Positions 1-6,360 of a DNA stretch of 8,424 nucleotides are shown in pieces (position 1 is the first letter of the stretch; each line of letters starts with the position of its first letter). The notes below the pieces were generated by a model that saw only the letters and a list, made by a program, of their open reading frames with translations, had not been told where the DNA came from and did not search any database. This DNA comes from an uncultured Succinivibrio sp. (GTDB taxonomy: Bacteria > Pseudomonadota > Gammaproteobacteria > Enterobacterales > Succinivibrionaceae). The position numbers were made by a program, and so were the translations under genes. The stretch spans positions 1 through 8,424 of the forward strand of contig CAAGAC010000132.1 in the NCBI GenBank assembly GCA_900767695.1, given 5' to 3'.

Positions 1-87
1 GCCTCGAACCTGTCTTCCTTCCCTGCAGCTTCTGCTGTCCGCTCTACAGATCATTCACCCCACAGACTTTGTGCAAGACCCAAATAA
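1..87 (+). CDS. possible 3' end of an ORF cut by the window edge (left copy)
   Basis: Frame 1 is open from the first base to TAA at 85-87 and reads ...ASNLSSFPAASAV... ending in LCARPK. The same frame on the minus strand at the right end of the window gives the same peptide ending in LCARPT. The three base differences in the nine bases outside the perfect repeat (1-9) all fall at third codon positions and are silent in this frame (Ala, Ser, Asn), which hints at selection on a protein. I do not recognise the peptide. It could equally be a non-coding repeat that happens to be open, since 28 codons is short. Confidence 0.25.
   Translation, partial: ASNLSSFPAASAVRSTDHSPHRLCARPK
10..82 (+). repeat. 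left arm of a perfect 73-bp inverted repeat
   Basis: This stretch is the exact reverse complement of 8293-8365; I compared it base by base and found no mismatch. The match starts CTGTCTTCC and ends GCAAGACCCA. Weaker similarity (6 of 9 bases) continues outward to the window edge, so the full repeat probably extends beyond the window. On the inner side the arms diverge after a few bases. No transposase is visible, so an insertion-sequence origin is unproven. Confidence 0.93.
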
Positions 88-100
88 ATCAGGTTCAGTC

Positions 101-259
101 ATGGAAAAATTGCTTAAGTCACTGCTGGCGGCCAAGGCCCCAGTATTCAGCTCCCAGGACCGCCAGGCCCCCGGTATTTCCACCCGTCCAAACAAGGCCG
201 CGCCCGTCGCGCGCGCCGTCATGTGCTGCATGCCTTCCTGCATGCGAATGCCTCGCTGA
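101..259 (+). CDS. possible Met/Cys-rich leader peptide (52 aa)
   Basis: An ATG at 101 follows a weak AGG (91-93) and opens a 52-codon frame that stops at 257-259. The last 12 codons read M-C-C-M-P-S-C-M-R-M-P-R, with four Met and three Cys codons, and end inside the 5' half of hairpin 249-263. Leader peptides loaded with the regulated amino acid control biosynthesis and transport operons by ribosome stalling, and the next operon encodes a methionine-type importer. Against this, the Met/Cys run partly reflects the repeated DNA word TGCATGC, the ribosome binding site is weak, and the rest of the peptide is Ala/Pro/Arg-rich with no recognisable features. Confidence 0.2.
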   Translation: MEKLLKSLLAAKAPVFSSQDRQAPGISTRPNKAAPVARAVMCCMPSCMRMPR

Positions 260-296
260 GGCAGTACCTCGGCATTTCAGGGATCCATTCCCTTTT
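249..296 (+). promoter_or_regulatory. competing hairpins, attenuator-like
   Basis: Two hairpins share the segment GAGG at 258-261 and cannot form together. The first pairs TGCCTC (249-254) with GAGGCA (258-263) around a 3-base loop. The second pairs GCTGAGG (255-261) with CCTCGGC (267-273), with one G-T wobble, around loop CAGTA. Downstream, AGGGA (279-283) pairs with TCCCT (289-293) and is followed by TTTC, a weak terminator-like element. A ribosome at the end of the leader ORF would cover the first stem. The stems are short, so this is suggestive only. Confidence 0.3.
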
Positions 297-398
297 CTGA
301 ACAACCGCAAGACACCAGCTTTCCCGAAAGGATCTGGAATGCCATTGCAGGGTAGTTTTTCATTACATCAAGTAGATAAGTTTTTTTGGAGCAAAATC

Positions 399-1232
399 AT
401 GAACAAGCTCGTTTCTGCCGCCCTGGCTTCCGTCTTCTCATTAGGCATCCTCGCATCCGCCCCCGCCGCAACAGCAGCTGACGGCGCGATCCCCGAGACC
501 ATCAGGTTTGGCTTCTGCCCGGGCCCTTACCGCGAGATGGTGGAGAAGTTCATCGCCCCGCAGCTTGAGAAGAAGGGCTACAAGGTCGAGTACCACGACT
601 TCACCGACTACGTGACCCCGGACAGCGCCCTCGAGTCCAAGGACATCGACGCCAACCTGATGCAGCACCAGACCTACCTGTCCACCATCGTCAAGGATCA
701 GGGCCTGCACCTCACCTCCGTCATCAACGTCCCGACCCTGGGCCTTGGCGTCTTCTCCGACAAGTACAAGAGCCTTGCCGATCTGCCCGAGGGCGCGAAG
801 ATAGGCATCCCGACCGATGCGGTCAACCTTGCAAGGTCCCTCCGCATCGCCGCCGAGAACGGCCTCGTGAAGCTGGGCTCCAACGACGAGAAGTCCGAGG
901 TCAAGGCCTCGGTCGCCGACATCACCGAGAACCCCAAGAAGCTCGAGTTCATCCCCATCGAGGCGGCCCAGATCTCCCGCTCGCTCGACTCGCTTGACGC
1001 GGGCTTCGTCCCGGGCAACTACGCCGTGGCGGCCAAGCTCGACTACTCCAAGGCCCTTGCCGTGGAGAAGGTGCAGGAGAACATCAAGAACGTCGTCGCC
1101 GTCAGGGAGGAGGACAAGGACACCCTGGGCGCGCTGCTCAAGGAGATCGTGACCTCCAAGCAGTTCAAGGACGAGCTTGAGGCCGACCACTACTGGGATT
1201 CCTTCACCCGTCCTGAATGGTGGAGCAAGTGA
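399..1232 (+). CDS. metQ: MetQ/NlpA-family substrate-binding protein of a methionine-type ABC importer
   Basis: This 277-residue periplasmic protein should capture methionine or a related compound and deliver it to MetI. The ATG at 399 is preceded by GGAG (388-391) at 7-base spacing. Residues 1-26 form a signal peptide with a likely SPase I site ATA|AD. NlpA-family hallmarks follow: a PGP turn near 41-43, DYVTP, His90 in a QHxxY motif, Arg146 in NLAR and Asn207 in GNYA, at the places where MetQ proteins contact the ligand amino and carboxyl groups. Most proteobacterial MetQ proteins are lipoproteins, but there is no lipobox Cys here, so this one is probably soluble. The mature protein has one Cys (residue 40, FGFCPGP) where I would expect a small or polar residue. 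The gene leads the operon and overlaps metN by one base. Family assignment is firm; methionine specificity is inferred. Confidence 0.93.
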   Translation: MNKLVSAALASVFSLGILASAPAATAADGAIPETIRFGFCPGPYREMVEKFIAPQLEKKGYKVEYHDFTDYVTPDSALESKDIDANLMQHQTYLSTIVKDQGLHLTSVINVPTLGLGVFSDKYKSLADLPEGAKIGIPTDAVNLARSLRIAAENGLVKLGSNDEKSEVKASVADITENPKKLEFIPIEAAQISRSLDSLDAGFVPGNYAVAAKLDYSKALAVEKVQENIKNVVAVREEDKDTLGALLKEIVTSKQFKDELEADHYWDSFTRPEWWSK

Positions 1233-2248
1233 TGTCAGAGATCATCAAGTTCGACAACGTCGGGGTTGAGTTCTCCCGCGGCAGCGAGACCTTCACTGCC
1301 GTGGGGGGAGTGACCCTCTCCATAGAGAAGGGGGAGTTCTTCGGGATCGTCGGCGCCTCGGGCGCCGGCAAGTCCACCCTCGTGCGCACCGTCAACCTGC
1401 TCCAGCGCCCGACCTCGGGCAGGGTCATCATCGACGGCAGGGACATCACCGGGATCAGGGGCCGCGAGCTCTCGGCCCTGAGGCTCAAGATCGGGATGAT
1501 CTTCCAGCACTTCAACCTCATAAGGAACGCCACGGTCTTTGACAACGTGGCCTTCGCCCTCGAGGCCTCCGGCACCCCCAGGGCGCAGATCGCGCCGAGG
1601 GTGGTGGACCTCCTGAGGCTCGTGGGCCTTGAGGACAAGATCCGCCTCTACCCGGGCAGCCTCTCGGGCGGCCAGAAGCAGCGCGTGGCCATCGCCAGGG
1701 CGCTTGCCAACAAGCCCGAGATCCTGCTTTGCGACGAGGCCACCTCGGCGCTCGATCCCGACAACACCGCCGAGGTCGTCGAGGCGCTCAAGAGGATCAA
1801 GGAGAGCTACCCGATCACGGTGGTCTTCATCACCCACCAGGAGCAGGTCGCCCGCTCGCTCTTCGACCGCATCGCGGTCATGGACAAGGGCAAGGTGGTC
1901 GAGGTAGGCGACGCGTACGACATATTCGCGCACCCCAAGTCGAAGATTGCGCAGGATCTCGTGGCCCGTTCGGCCGAATACGAGCTGCCGGAGGAAGTGG
2001 TGGAGCGCGAGAAGGATCTCTACCTCCTCACCTTCAAGGAGGATCACGCCTACGATGCCGTGATAGCAGATGTCGCAAGGCGCTTCGACGCCGATCTCTC
2101 GATCATCGCCGGCAAGATCGACTACATCAGGCACAAGCCTCTGGGCGTGCTGCTAGTGAGCCTGAGGGAGGTCTCCGAGCAGAAGCGCGAGGCGGTGCTC
2201 GCCTACATCCGCGAGCGCGCCTACCTGACACCGTACAAGGGGGCATGA
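1232..2248 (+). CDS. metN: methionine-type ABC importer ATPase MetN with NIL domain
   Basis: This 338-residue cytoplasmic ATPase powers the importer. Visible motifs are Walker A GASGAGKST (Lys47), the Q-loop at IFQHFNL, signature LSGGQ (144-148), Walker B with Asp168-Glu169 in ILLCDEATS, and the H-loop His202. Residues ~260-338 match a C-terminal NIL/ACT-like domain (YLLTFKEDHAYD..., then GKIDYIRHKPLGVLLVSL). In characterised MetN that domain binds methionine and inhibits transport when internal methionine is high. I chose ATG 1232, whose A is the last base of the metQ stop and which follows GGAG (1222-1225). An in-frame ATG at 1217 lies inside metQ and would add MVEQV, with no better ribosome binding site. 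Length fits E. coli MetN (~343 aa). Confidence 0.95.
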   Translation: MSEIIKFDNVGVEFSRGSETFTAVGGVTLSIEKGEFFGIVGASGAGKSTLVRTVNLLQRPTSGRVIIDGRDITGIRGRELSALRLKIGMIFQHFNLIRNATVFDNVAFALEASGTPRAQIAPRVVDLLRLVGLEDKIRLYPGSLSGGQKQRVAIARALANKPEILLCDEATSALDPDNTAEVVEALKRIKESYPITVVFITHQEQVARSLFDRIAVMDKGKVVEVGDAYDIFAHPKSKIAQDLVARSAEYELPEEVVEREKDLYLLTFKEDHAYDAVIADVARRFDADLSIIAGKIDYIRHKPLGVLLVSLREVSEQKREAVLAYIRERAYLTPYKGA

Positions 2249-2249
2249 A

Positions 2250-2912
2250 ATGCTGGAACAGACTCTCAGGATCCTGCACAACGAGCTGTGGAAGGCCTTC
2301 TACGAGACCGCCATCATGATGGGGATCTCCTTCGTGCTGAGCCTCGTGCTCGGACTCCTGCTGGGCTTCGCGCTCTACCTCACCGAGACCGAGGCCTTCT
2401 TCAAGAACCGCGCGCTCAACTCCATCGCCTCCGGGATCGTGAACTTCATAAGGTCCATACCCTTCATCATCCTCGTGGTGTTCACCCTCCCGCTGACCTT
2501 CTGGCTCGTCGGCACCAAGATAGGCCCCGTGGCCGCGTCGGTCCCGATGACCATCGCCGCGACCGTCTTCCTCGCGCGCCTCATCGAGGGCGGGCTCAAG
2601 GAAGTCGACGGCGGCGTCATCGAGGCGGCGCTGGCAACCGGCGCGCGCAGCCTCCTCATCGTGAGGAAGGTGCTGCTGCGCGAGGCCGCGCCGTCGATCG
2701 CCCGCGCGGTTACGGTGGTGTTCATCAACCTCATCGGATGCAGCGCCATGGCCGGCATGGTCGGCGGCGGCGGCATCGGCAACCTGGCGGTGCAGTACGG
2801 CTACTACCGCTACGAGACCGGCGTCATGATCTTCACGATCGTCGTCCTCGTCATCATCGTCCAGATCTCCCAGCACCTGGGCGACTGGGTCGCGTCAAAG
2901 TTCACGCACTGA
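2250..2912 (+). CDS. metI: methionine-type ABC importer permease MetI
   Basis: This 220-residue inner-membrane protein matches MetI in length (~217 aa) and layout. About five hydrophobic segments are visible, near 20-43, 58-84, 90-112, 150-172 and 187-208. The EAA loop that docks on the ATPase reads EAALATGA from residue 125. A glycine-rich stretch (MVGGGGIGNLAV) and the following YGYYRYET are typical of MetI. The ATG starts one base after the metN stop, with AGGGGG just upstream, so translation is probably coupled. Substrate range cannot be read from the permease; it follows MetN and MetQ. Confidence 0.94.
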   Translation: MLEQTLRILHNELWKAFYETAIMMGISFVLSLVLGLLLGFALYLTETEAFFKNRALNSIASGIVNFIRSIPFIILVVFTLPLTFWLVGTKIGPVAASVPMTIAATVFLARLIEGGLKEVDGGVIEAALATGARSLLIVRKVLLREAAPSIARAVTVVFINLIGCSAMAGMVGGGGIGNLAVQYGYYRYETGVMIFTIVVLVIIVQISQHLGDWVASKFTH

Positions 2913-2927
2913 GGAGGGCGCAAGCAA

Positions 2928-4298
2928 ATGGCGGATTTCGTTTCTGAACTGAAGAAGGCCGTGAAGGGCCAGGTGATCGAGGGCGCGGACATCCCGCCCA
3001 AGTTCCTCACCGACTTCGTGGGCACGCTCAAGGGCCGCGCCGACGCCTACCTCAAGGCGGCCGGCCGCGACGACGTCATCGCCGCAGTCAGGCTCTCGCA
3101 TGAGCGCAAGGTTCCAGTGGTGGTCCGCTCAGGCGGCACCAACCTCGTCGGCGCCACCGTCCCCGAGGGAGGCCTGGTGCTCGACGTGAGCGGCATGAAC
3201 AAGGTCATCTCCTTCGACGAGCCGACCATGAGCGTCACCGTCGAGCCGGGCATCACGCTCAAGGATCTCATCGCCTACGTCGAGGCGCGCGGCTACATGT
3301 ACCCGCCTGATCCTGCCGAGAAGCTCGGCACCATCGGCGGCAACGTCGCGATGAACAGCGGCGGCATGAGGGCGGTCAAGTACGGCGTGACCCGCGACTA
3401 CGTGCTCTCGCTCGATCTCGTGCGCCCCGACGGCGAGCTCGTGACTCTGGGCCGCAAGGTGCGCAAGAACGCCACCGGCCTCAACCTCAAGGAGTGCGTC
3501 ATAGGCTCGGAGGGATCGCTCGGCGTCATCGTCTCGGTGACCCTGAAGCTCGTCCCGCTGCCCGAGTACTCGCTGAGCGCCATCCTCGCCTACCACTCGC
3601 TGGCAGACGGCATCAAGAGCGTCAACGCCATTCTTGGCGCGCACCTCGACCCGACCGCCATCGAGTTCCAGGAGAAGAAGGTCATAGCCTACGGCGAGAA
3701 GTTCCTTGGCAAGGAGTTCCCGGTTCCCTCCGCGGTCGCCTACCTCATCGTGACCTTCGACGGCACCAGGGAGAGCGTCGAGGAGCGCCTTTCCAAGTGC
3801 GGCGAGGTCGTGCGCAGGAGCGGGGCCTTCGAGGTCGTGCCGCTTGACGATCCCAAGCTTGCGGCCGACGTCTGGGAGATCAGGGGCGCGCTTGCCCGCG
3901 CCGTCAAGGCCTCGGGCCCCTGGGAGCCTGTAGACACCGTCGTCCCGCTCGACCAGATCGCCCCCTTCGTGGAGTCGGTCAACAGGATCTCCGACGAGGA
4001 GGGCGTGCGCATCGTGGCCTTCGGCCACGCCGGCGACGGCAACGTCCACCTATGCGTGCTCAAGGACCAGATCCCCGACGACAAGTGGCCCGCGCGGCTT
4101 GACCACGTGCTGCGCCGCGTCTACGACAGCGCCTACGAGAAGGGCGGCATGCTCTCGGGCGAGCACGGGATCGGCAAGGCCAAGCGCCGCTACTTCCTAG
4201 AGCACGCGCAGAAGGACGAGCGCGAGCTGATGCTCAAGGTCAAGGCGGCCTTCGATCCGGACAACCTCTTCAACCCGCACGACGGCTACGCGCTTTAG
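2928..4298 (+). CDS. FAD-dependent D-2-hydroxyacid dehydrogenase (GlcD / D-2-HGDH type)
   Basis: This 456-residue enzyme should oxidise a D-2-hydroxy acid to its 2-oxo acid and reduce FAD. The N-terminal half is an FAD_binding_4 (PCMH-type) domain with the pyrophosphate loop RSGGTNLVGATV (from Arg67), GTIGGNVAMNSGG and GSEGSLGV. The C-terminal FAD-oxidase_C half has His367 and His374 in GHAGDGNVH and Glu412-His413 in SGEHGIG. The spacing matches the metal-binding His/His/Glu and catalytic His of D-2-hydroxyglutarate dehydrogenase. There is no iron-sulfur domain, so electrons probably pass to quinone or an electron-transfer flavoprotein. A strong AGGAGGG (2912-2918) overlaps the metI stop, and the start is 9 bases later. 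The substrate (D-lactate, glycolate, D-2-hydroxyglutarate or a methionine hydroxy analogue) cannot be told from sequence. Confidence 0.9.
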   Translation: MADFVSELKKAVKGQVIEGADIPPKFLTDFVGTLKGRADAYLKAAGRDDVIAAVRLSHERKVPVVVRSGGTNLVGATVPEGGLVLDVSGMNKVISFDEPTMSVTVEPGITLKDLIAYVEARGYMYPPDPAEKLGTIGGNVAMNSGGMRAVKYGVTRDYVLSLDLVRPDGELVTLGRKVRKNATGLNLKECVIGSEGSLGVIVSVTLKLVPLPEYSLSAILAYHSLADGIKSVNAILGAHLDPTAIEFQEKKVIAYGEKFLGKEFPVPSAVAYLIVTFDGTRESVEERLSKCGEVVRRSGAFEVVPLDDPKLAADVWEIRGALARAVKASGPWEPVDTVVPLDQIAPFVESVNRISDEEGVRIVAFGHAGDGNVHLCVLKDQIPDDKWPARLDHVLRRVYDSAYEKGGMLSGEHGIGKAKRRYFLEHAQKDERELMLKVKAAFDPDNLFNPHDGYAL

Positions 4299-4317
4299 CC
4301 GCAGGCAATTACAGCAG

Positions 4318-4338
4318 GGCCGCGGCAGCGCCGCGGCC
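4318..4338 (+). promoter_or_regulatory. perfect 9-bp GC hairpin between dehydrogenase and aminotransferase
   Basis: GGCCGCGGC (4318-4326) pairs perfectly with GCCGCGGCC (4330-4338) around a 3-base loop, in the 63-base gap between the two genes. No T run follows, so it is not a standard intrinsic terminator. It may stabilise the upstream mRNA end or tune expression of the aminotransferase, whose ribosome binding site is weak. Confidence 0.6.
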
Positions 4339-4361
4339 GCTTCCATGGAACACAGCAGCAA

Positions 4362-5531
4362 ATGATACCCACCAGCGTCAAGTCATCCAAGTTCACCGAT
4401 TCAGTCATCAGGCGCATGACCCGCGTCTGCAACAAGTACGGGGCCGTCAACCTCTCCCAGGGCTTCCCCGACTTCGATCCTCCCAAGGCGGTCACCGAGA
4501 GGCTCAGGGAGGTCGCTCCGGTCGGCCCGCACCAGTACGCGATCACCTGGGGCGCGCAGGACACCCGCGAGGCCCTCGCGGCCAAGCTCAGGCGCGACAC
4601 CGGCCTCGACGTCGATCCCGGCTCTGAGCTCGTGATCACCTGCGGCGGCACCGAGGCCATGATGTGCGCGGTGCTCTCGACCATCAACCCCGGCGAGAAG
4701 ATAGCGATCTTCTCGCCCTTCTACGAGAACTACGGCGCCGACGCCATTCTCGCAGGCGCCCAGCCCATCTACGTCGAGCTTCACGAGCCGGACTTCACCT
4801 TCGACCCAAGGGAGCTTGAGAAGGCCTTCGAGGACGGCGCCAAGGCGCTCATCCTCTGCAACCCGTCGAACCCGTCGGGCAGGGTGTTCACCCGCGAGGA
4901 GCTCCTGGAGATCGCGAGGATAGTCGAGAAGCACGACGCCTTCGTCATCACCGACGAGGTCTACGAGCACATCGTCTACGAGCCCTTCCATCACACCTAC
5001 TTCGCCACCCTGCCTGGCATGAGGGAGCGCACCGTGATGTGCAACTCGCTCTCCAAGACCTACTCGATCCCCGGCTGGCGCATCGGCTACATCTTCGCGC
5101 CGGCGAGGGTCATCGAGGCCTGCCGCAAGGTCCACGACTTCCTCACCATCGGCGCGGCTGCGCCGCTCCAGGCTGCCGTGGTCGCGGGGCTGAAGCTTCC
5201 GCCCTCGTACTACGAGGATCTGAAGGCCGACTACACCCACCACCGCAACCTCTTCCTGAGCGGGCTGGACAACATCGGCCTCAAGTACTTCAAGCCCCAG
5301 GGGACCTACTTCGTGCTCGTGGACATAAGCGAGTTCAACTACGATTCCGATTACGAGTTCTGCGAGGATCTCGCAAGGATCGTGAAGGTGGGCGCGGTTC
5401 CCGGATCGAGCTTCTTCGCGCGCGACGAGAGGCGCTACATCAGGTTCCACTTTGCAAAGAAGGACGAAACCCTGAACGCCGCCATCGAGAACCTCAGCCA
5501 CCTGCGCGAGCTCATCAAGCCCAGGGCCTGA
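4362..5531 (+). CDS. PLP-dependent class I/II aminotransferase, methionine / glutamine-K transaminase type
   Basis: This 389-residue cytoplasmic enzyme belongs to PLP fold type I. It shows SQGFPDFDPP near residue 32, YAITWG, CGGTEAMM, the cofactor loop NPSNPSGRVF, DEVYEHIVYE, the Schiff-base Lys232 in SLSKTYSIPGWRIGY, and a carboxylate-binding Arg in RYIRFHFAKKDETL near the C-terminus. From memory, the pattern of SQGFPDF, DEVYEHI, KTYxxxGW and FAKKxxTL is closest to E. coli YbdL (methionine aminotransferase) and kynurenine/glutamine-K transaminases, which act on methionine and 4-methylthio-2-oxobutyrate. That fits its place behind a methionine-type importer. The start has only a weak purine stretch (GGAA at 4347-4350) upstream. 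A general aspartate-aminotransferase-like role is the alternative. Confidence 0.9.
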   Translation: MIPTSVKSSKFTDSVIRRMTRVCNKYGAVNLSQGFPDFDPPKAVTERLREVAPVGPHQYAITWGAQDTREALAAKLRRDTGLDVDPGSELVITCGGTEAMMCAVLSTINPGEKIAIFSPFYENYGADAILAGAQPIYVELHEPDFTFDPRELEKAFEDGAKALILCNPSNPSGRVFTREELLEIARIVEKHDAFVITDEVYEHIVYEPFHHTYFATLPGMRERTVMCNSLSKTYSIPGWRIGYIFAPARVIEACRKVHDFLTIGAAAPLQAAVVAGLKLPPSYYEDLKADYTHHRNLFLSGLDNIGLKYFKPQGTYFVLVDISEFNYDSDYEFCEDLARIVKVGAVPGSSFFARDERRYIRFHFAKKDETLNAAIENLSHLRELIKPRA

Positions 5532-5543
5532 TCCCTGCAATCC

Positions 5544-5568
5544 TGAAGCCCCGCCTGGCGGGGCTTCA
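5544..5568 (+). terminator. strong stem-loop after the aminotransferase
   Basis: TGAAGCCCCG pairs with CGGGGCTTCA in a 10-bp stem around a 5-base loop (CCTGG), 12 bases past the stop codon. The following AATCTCC is not a real U tract, so it may act as a weak terminator or as an mRNA 3'-end protector. A second hairpin with five T residues lies 68 bases further on. Confidence 0.6.
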
Positions 5569-5592
5569 ATCTCCACAAATTCTCCATATTTC

Positions 5593-5610
5593 CTGCAAGG
5601 GTTCTGCAAG
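5593..5610 (+). promoter_or_regulatory. direct repeat CTGCAAG x2, possible response-regulator operator
   Basis: CTGCAAG occurs at 5593-5599 and again at 5604-5610, exactly 11 bp apart, so both copies face the same side of the helix. OmpR-family regulators usually bind such tandem half-sites as head-to-tail dimers. A loose -10-like CATGAT lies at 5620-5625, and a 17-bp spacer would put the -35 region over the repeats. The nearest OmpR-type regulator is encoded at 6361, so autoregulation is plausible. Confidence 0.35.
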
Positions 5611-5635
5611 CTGCAGGCCCATGATTAGCTCCGCT

Positions 5636-5655
5636 GCGGCAAGTGCCGCCTTTTT
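5636..5655 (+). terminator. terminator-like hairpin in the 5' leader of the membrane-protein gene
   Basis: GCGGC (5636-5640) pairs with GCCGC (5645-5649) around AAGT, followed by C and TTTTT (5651-5655). It resembles a short intrinsic terminator. The ribosome binding site GGAG of the next gene is at 5661, only 5 bases past the T run, so a promoter downstream of it is unlikely. Either it terminates readthrough from the upstream operon, or the second operon must be transcribed through it. Confidence 0.5.
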
Positions 5656-5672
5656 AAAACGGAGACAAAATC

Positions 5673-6308
5673 ATGGCAATGACACACTACATGGAATGGC
5701 TGTCTTTAAACCGGCCCTGGAACCTCATACTCTTCATGCTCGTGCCGATGGCGCTTGCGGAGACCATCCTCGCCTCGGAGATCTTCATGCAGTGGTGCAA
5801 GGGCCCCTCCTCATCTGCATGGCGCAGGGCGGGAGCGGCGCTGAGCGCGGTGCTTGGACTCTACTTCATCGTCCTTGGCGCCTACTGGTACATCGGCTAC
5901 GTAAGCTCTATCGAGTCCTGGCGCGGGGCAGCGGACGTCCTCTCAGTCTGGCTCTTCCTTGCGGCCGTGATCCCATCGCTCTGGCTGCTCTTCTCGGGCG
6001 TGTCCTCGCGCCTTGGCGCGGTCCAGAGCCGCGGCGCCTTCCTGCGCCGGGTGCTCGCGCTCTTCCTCTTCGTGCTCCTGACCCATCTCGCGATGGTCTT
6101 CGGGATGCTCTCGCCCTCCTCATCGGACATGGACATGCCGATGCAGCACGACGCGGCCATGCACGCGGGACACGCCATGCCGCCTGAGAGCATGCAGATG
6201 GACATGAACGACATGCACGACGGCATGCGCATGGACGGCATGCATATGGACGGCGCGGACGGAACGCAAGGCATGGAAATGACGCACGAGGGCTGCGTCG
6301 AGGAGTGA
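5673..6308 (+). CDS. four-helix membrane protein with Met/His/Asp-rich periplasmic tail
   Basis: This 211-residue protein has four hydrophobic segments near 17-36, 50-72, 84-106 and 124-147. Positive charges in loops 1-2 (K, R, R) and 3-4 (several R) put those loops inside and both termini in the periplasm. The last 60 residues (152-211) hold 15 Met, 6 His and 9 Asp in MDM, MHMDG and AGHAM patterns, as in copper- or silver-binding proteins. The core (MTHYMEWLSLNRPWN, LAETILA, WRGAADVLSVW, LTHLAMVFGML) recalls an uncharacterised family I remember as DUF6803; this is from memory and unverified. GGAG (5661-5664) supports the ATG at 5673. A two-component system follows 52 bases downstream, so the protein may be its target or a co-sensor. 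Metal binding is inferred from composition. Confidence 0.85.
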   Translation: MAMTHYMEWLSLNRPWNLILFMLVPMALAETILASEIFMQWCKGPSSSAWRRAGAALSAVLGLYFIVLGAYWYIGYVSSIESWRGAADVLSVWLFLAAVIPSLWLLFSGVSSRLGAVQSRGAFLRRVLALFLFVLLTHLAMVFGMLSPSSSDMDMPMQHDAAMHAGHAMPPESMQMDMNDMHDGMRMDGMHMDGADGTQGMEMTHEGCVEE

Positions 6309-6360
6309 TCCTAGCCTCCTGGTGGTATCTTCAGGCAGTGCCCATGCTTGAGGGGAATTA

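Larger units (their letters stand above)
83..398 (+). other. long leader / intergenic region before metQ
   Basis: This 316-base stretch has no recognisable gene beyond a low-confidence leader ORF (101-259). It contains repeated GCATGC palindromes at 228-246, competing short hairpins at 249-273 and a hairpin with a short T run at 279-296. The last 50 bases (350-398) are T/A-rich and end in the metQ ribosome binding site. I found no convincing -35/-10 pair, no MetJ-box array and no structure I could match to a known SAM riboswitch. The metQ frame is open back to base 69, but the peptide upstream of 399 is not protein-like, so I treat it as untranslated. Confidence 0.5.

Noticed and set aside
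69..398. In-frame extension of metQ back to a TTG at 69
   Set aside because: The added 110 residues are Pro/Arg/Cys-rich and unlike any MetQ, while the ATG at 399 has a good ribosome binding site and begins a proper signal peptide.
83..398. SAM riboswitch or MetJ operator upstream of metQ
   Set aside because: I could not match any SAM-binding core or AGACGTCT-type box array; only short local hairpins are visible.
4401..5609. Long minus-strand frame (402 codons) opposite the aminotransferase; similar frames at 441-1190, 1235-2134 and 3129-4049
   Set aside because: These are shadows caused by strong G/C third-position bias in the plus-strand genes. Their products are Val/Leu/Asp/Arg/Gly-rich with no family motifs, whereas the plus-strand proteins show complete catalytic motifs.
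6120..6290. Short tandem DNA repeats in the tail of the membrane-protein gene
   Set aside because: The repeated ATG/GAC-like words follow from the Met/Asp-rich protein code; there is no regular period that would mark a separate DNA repeat.
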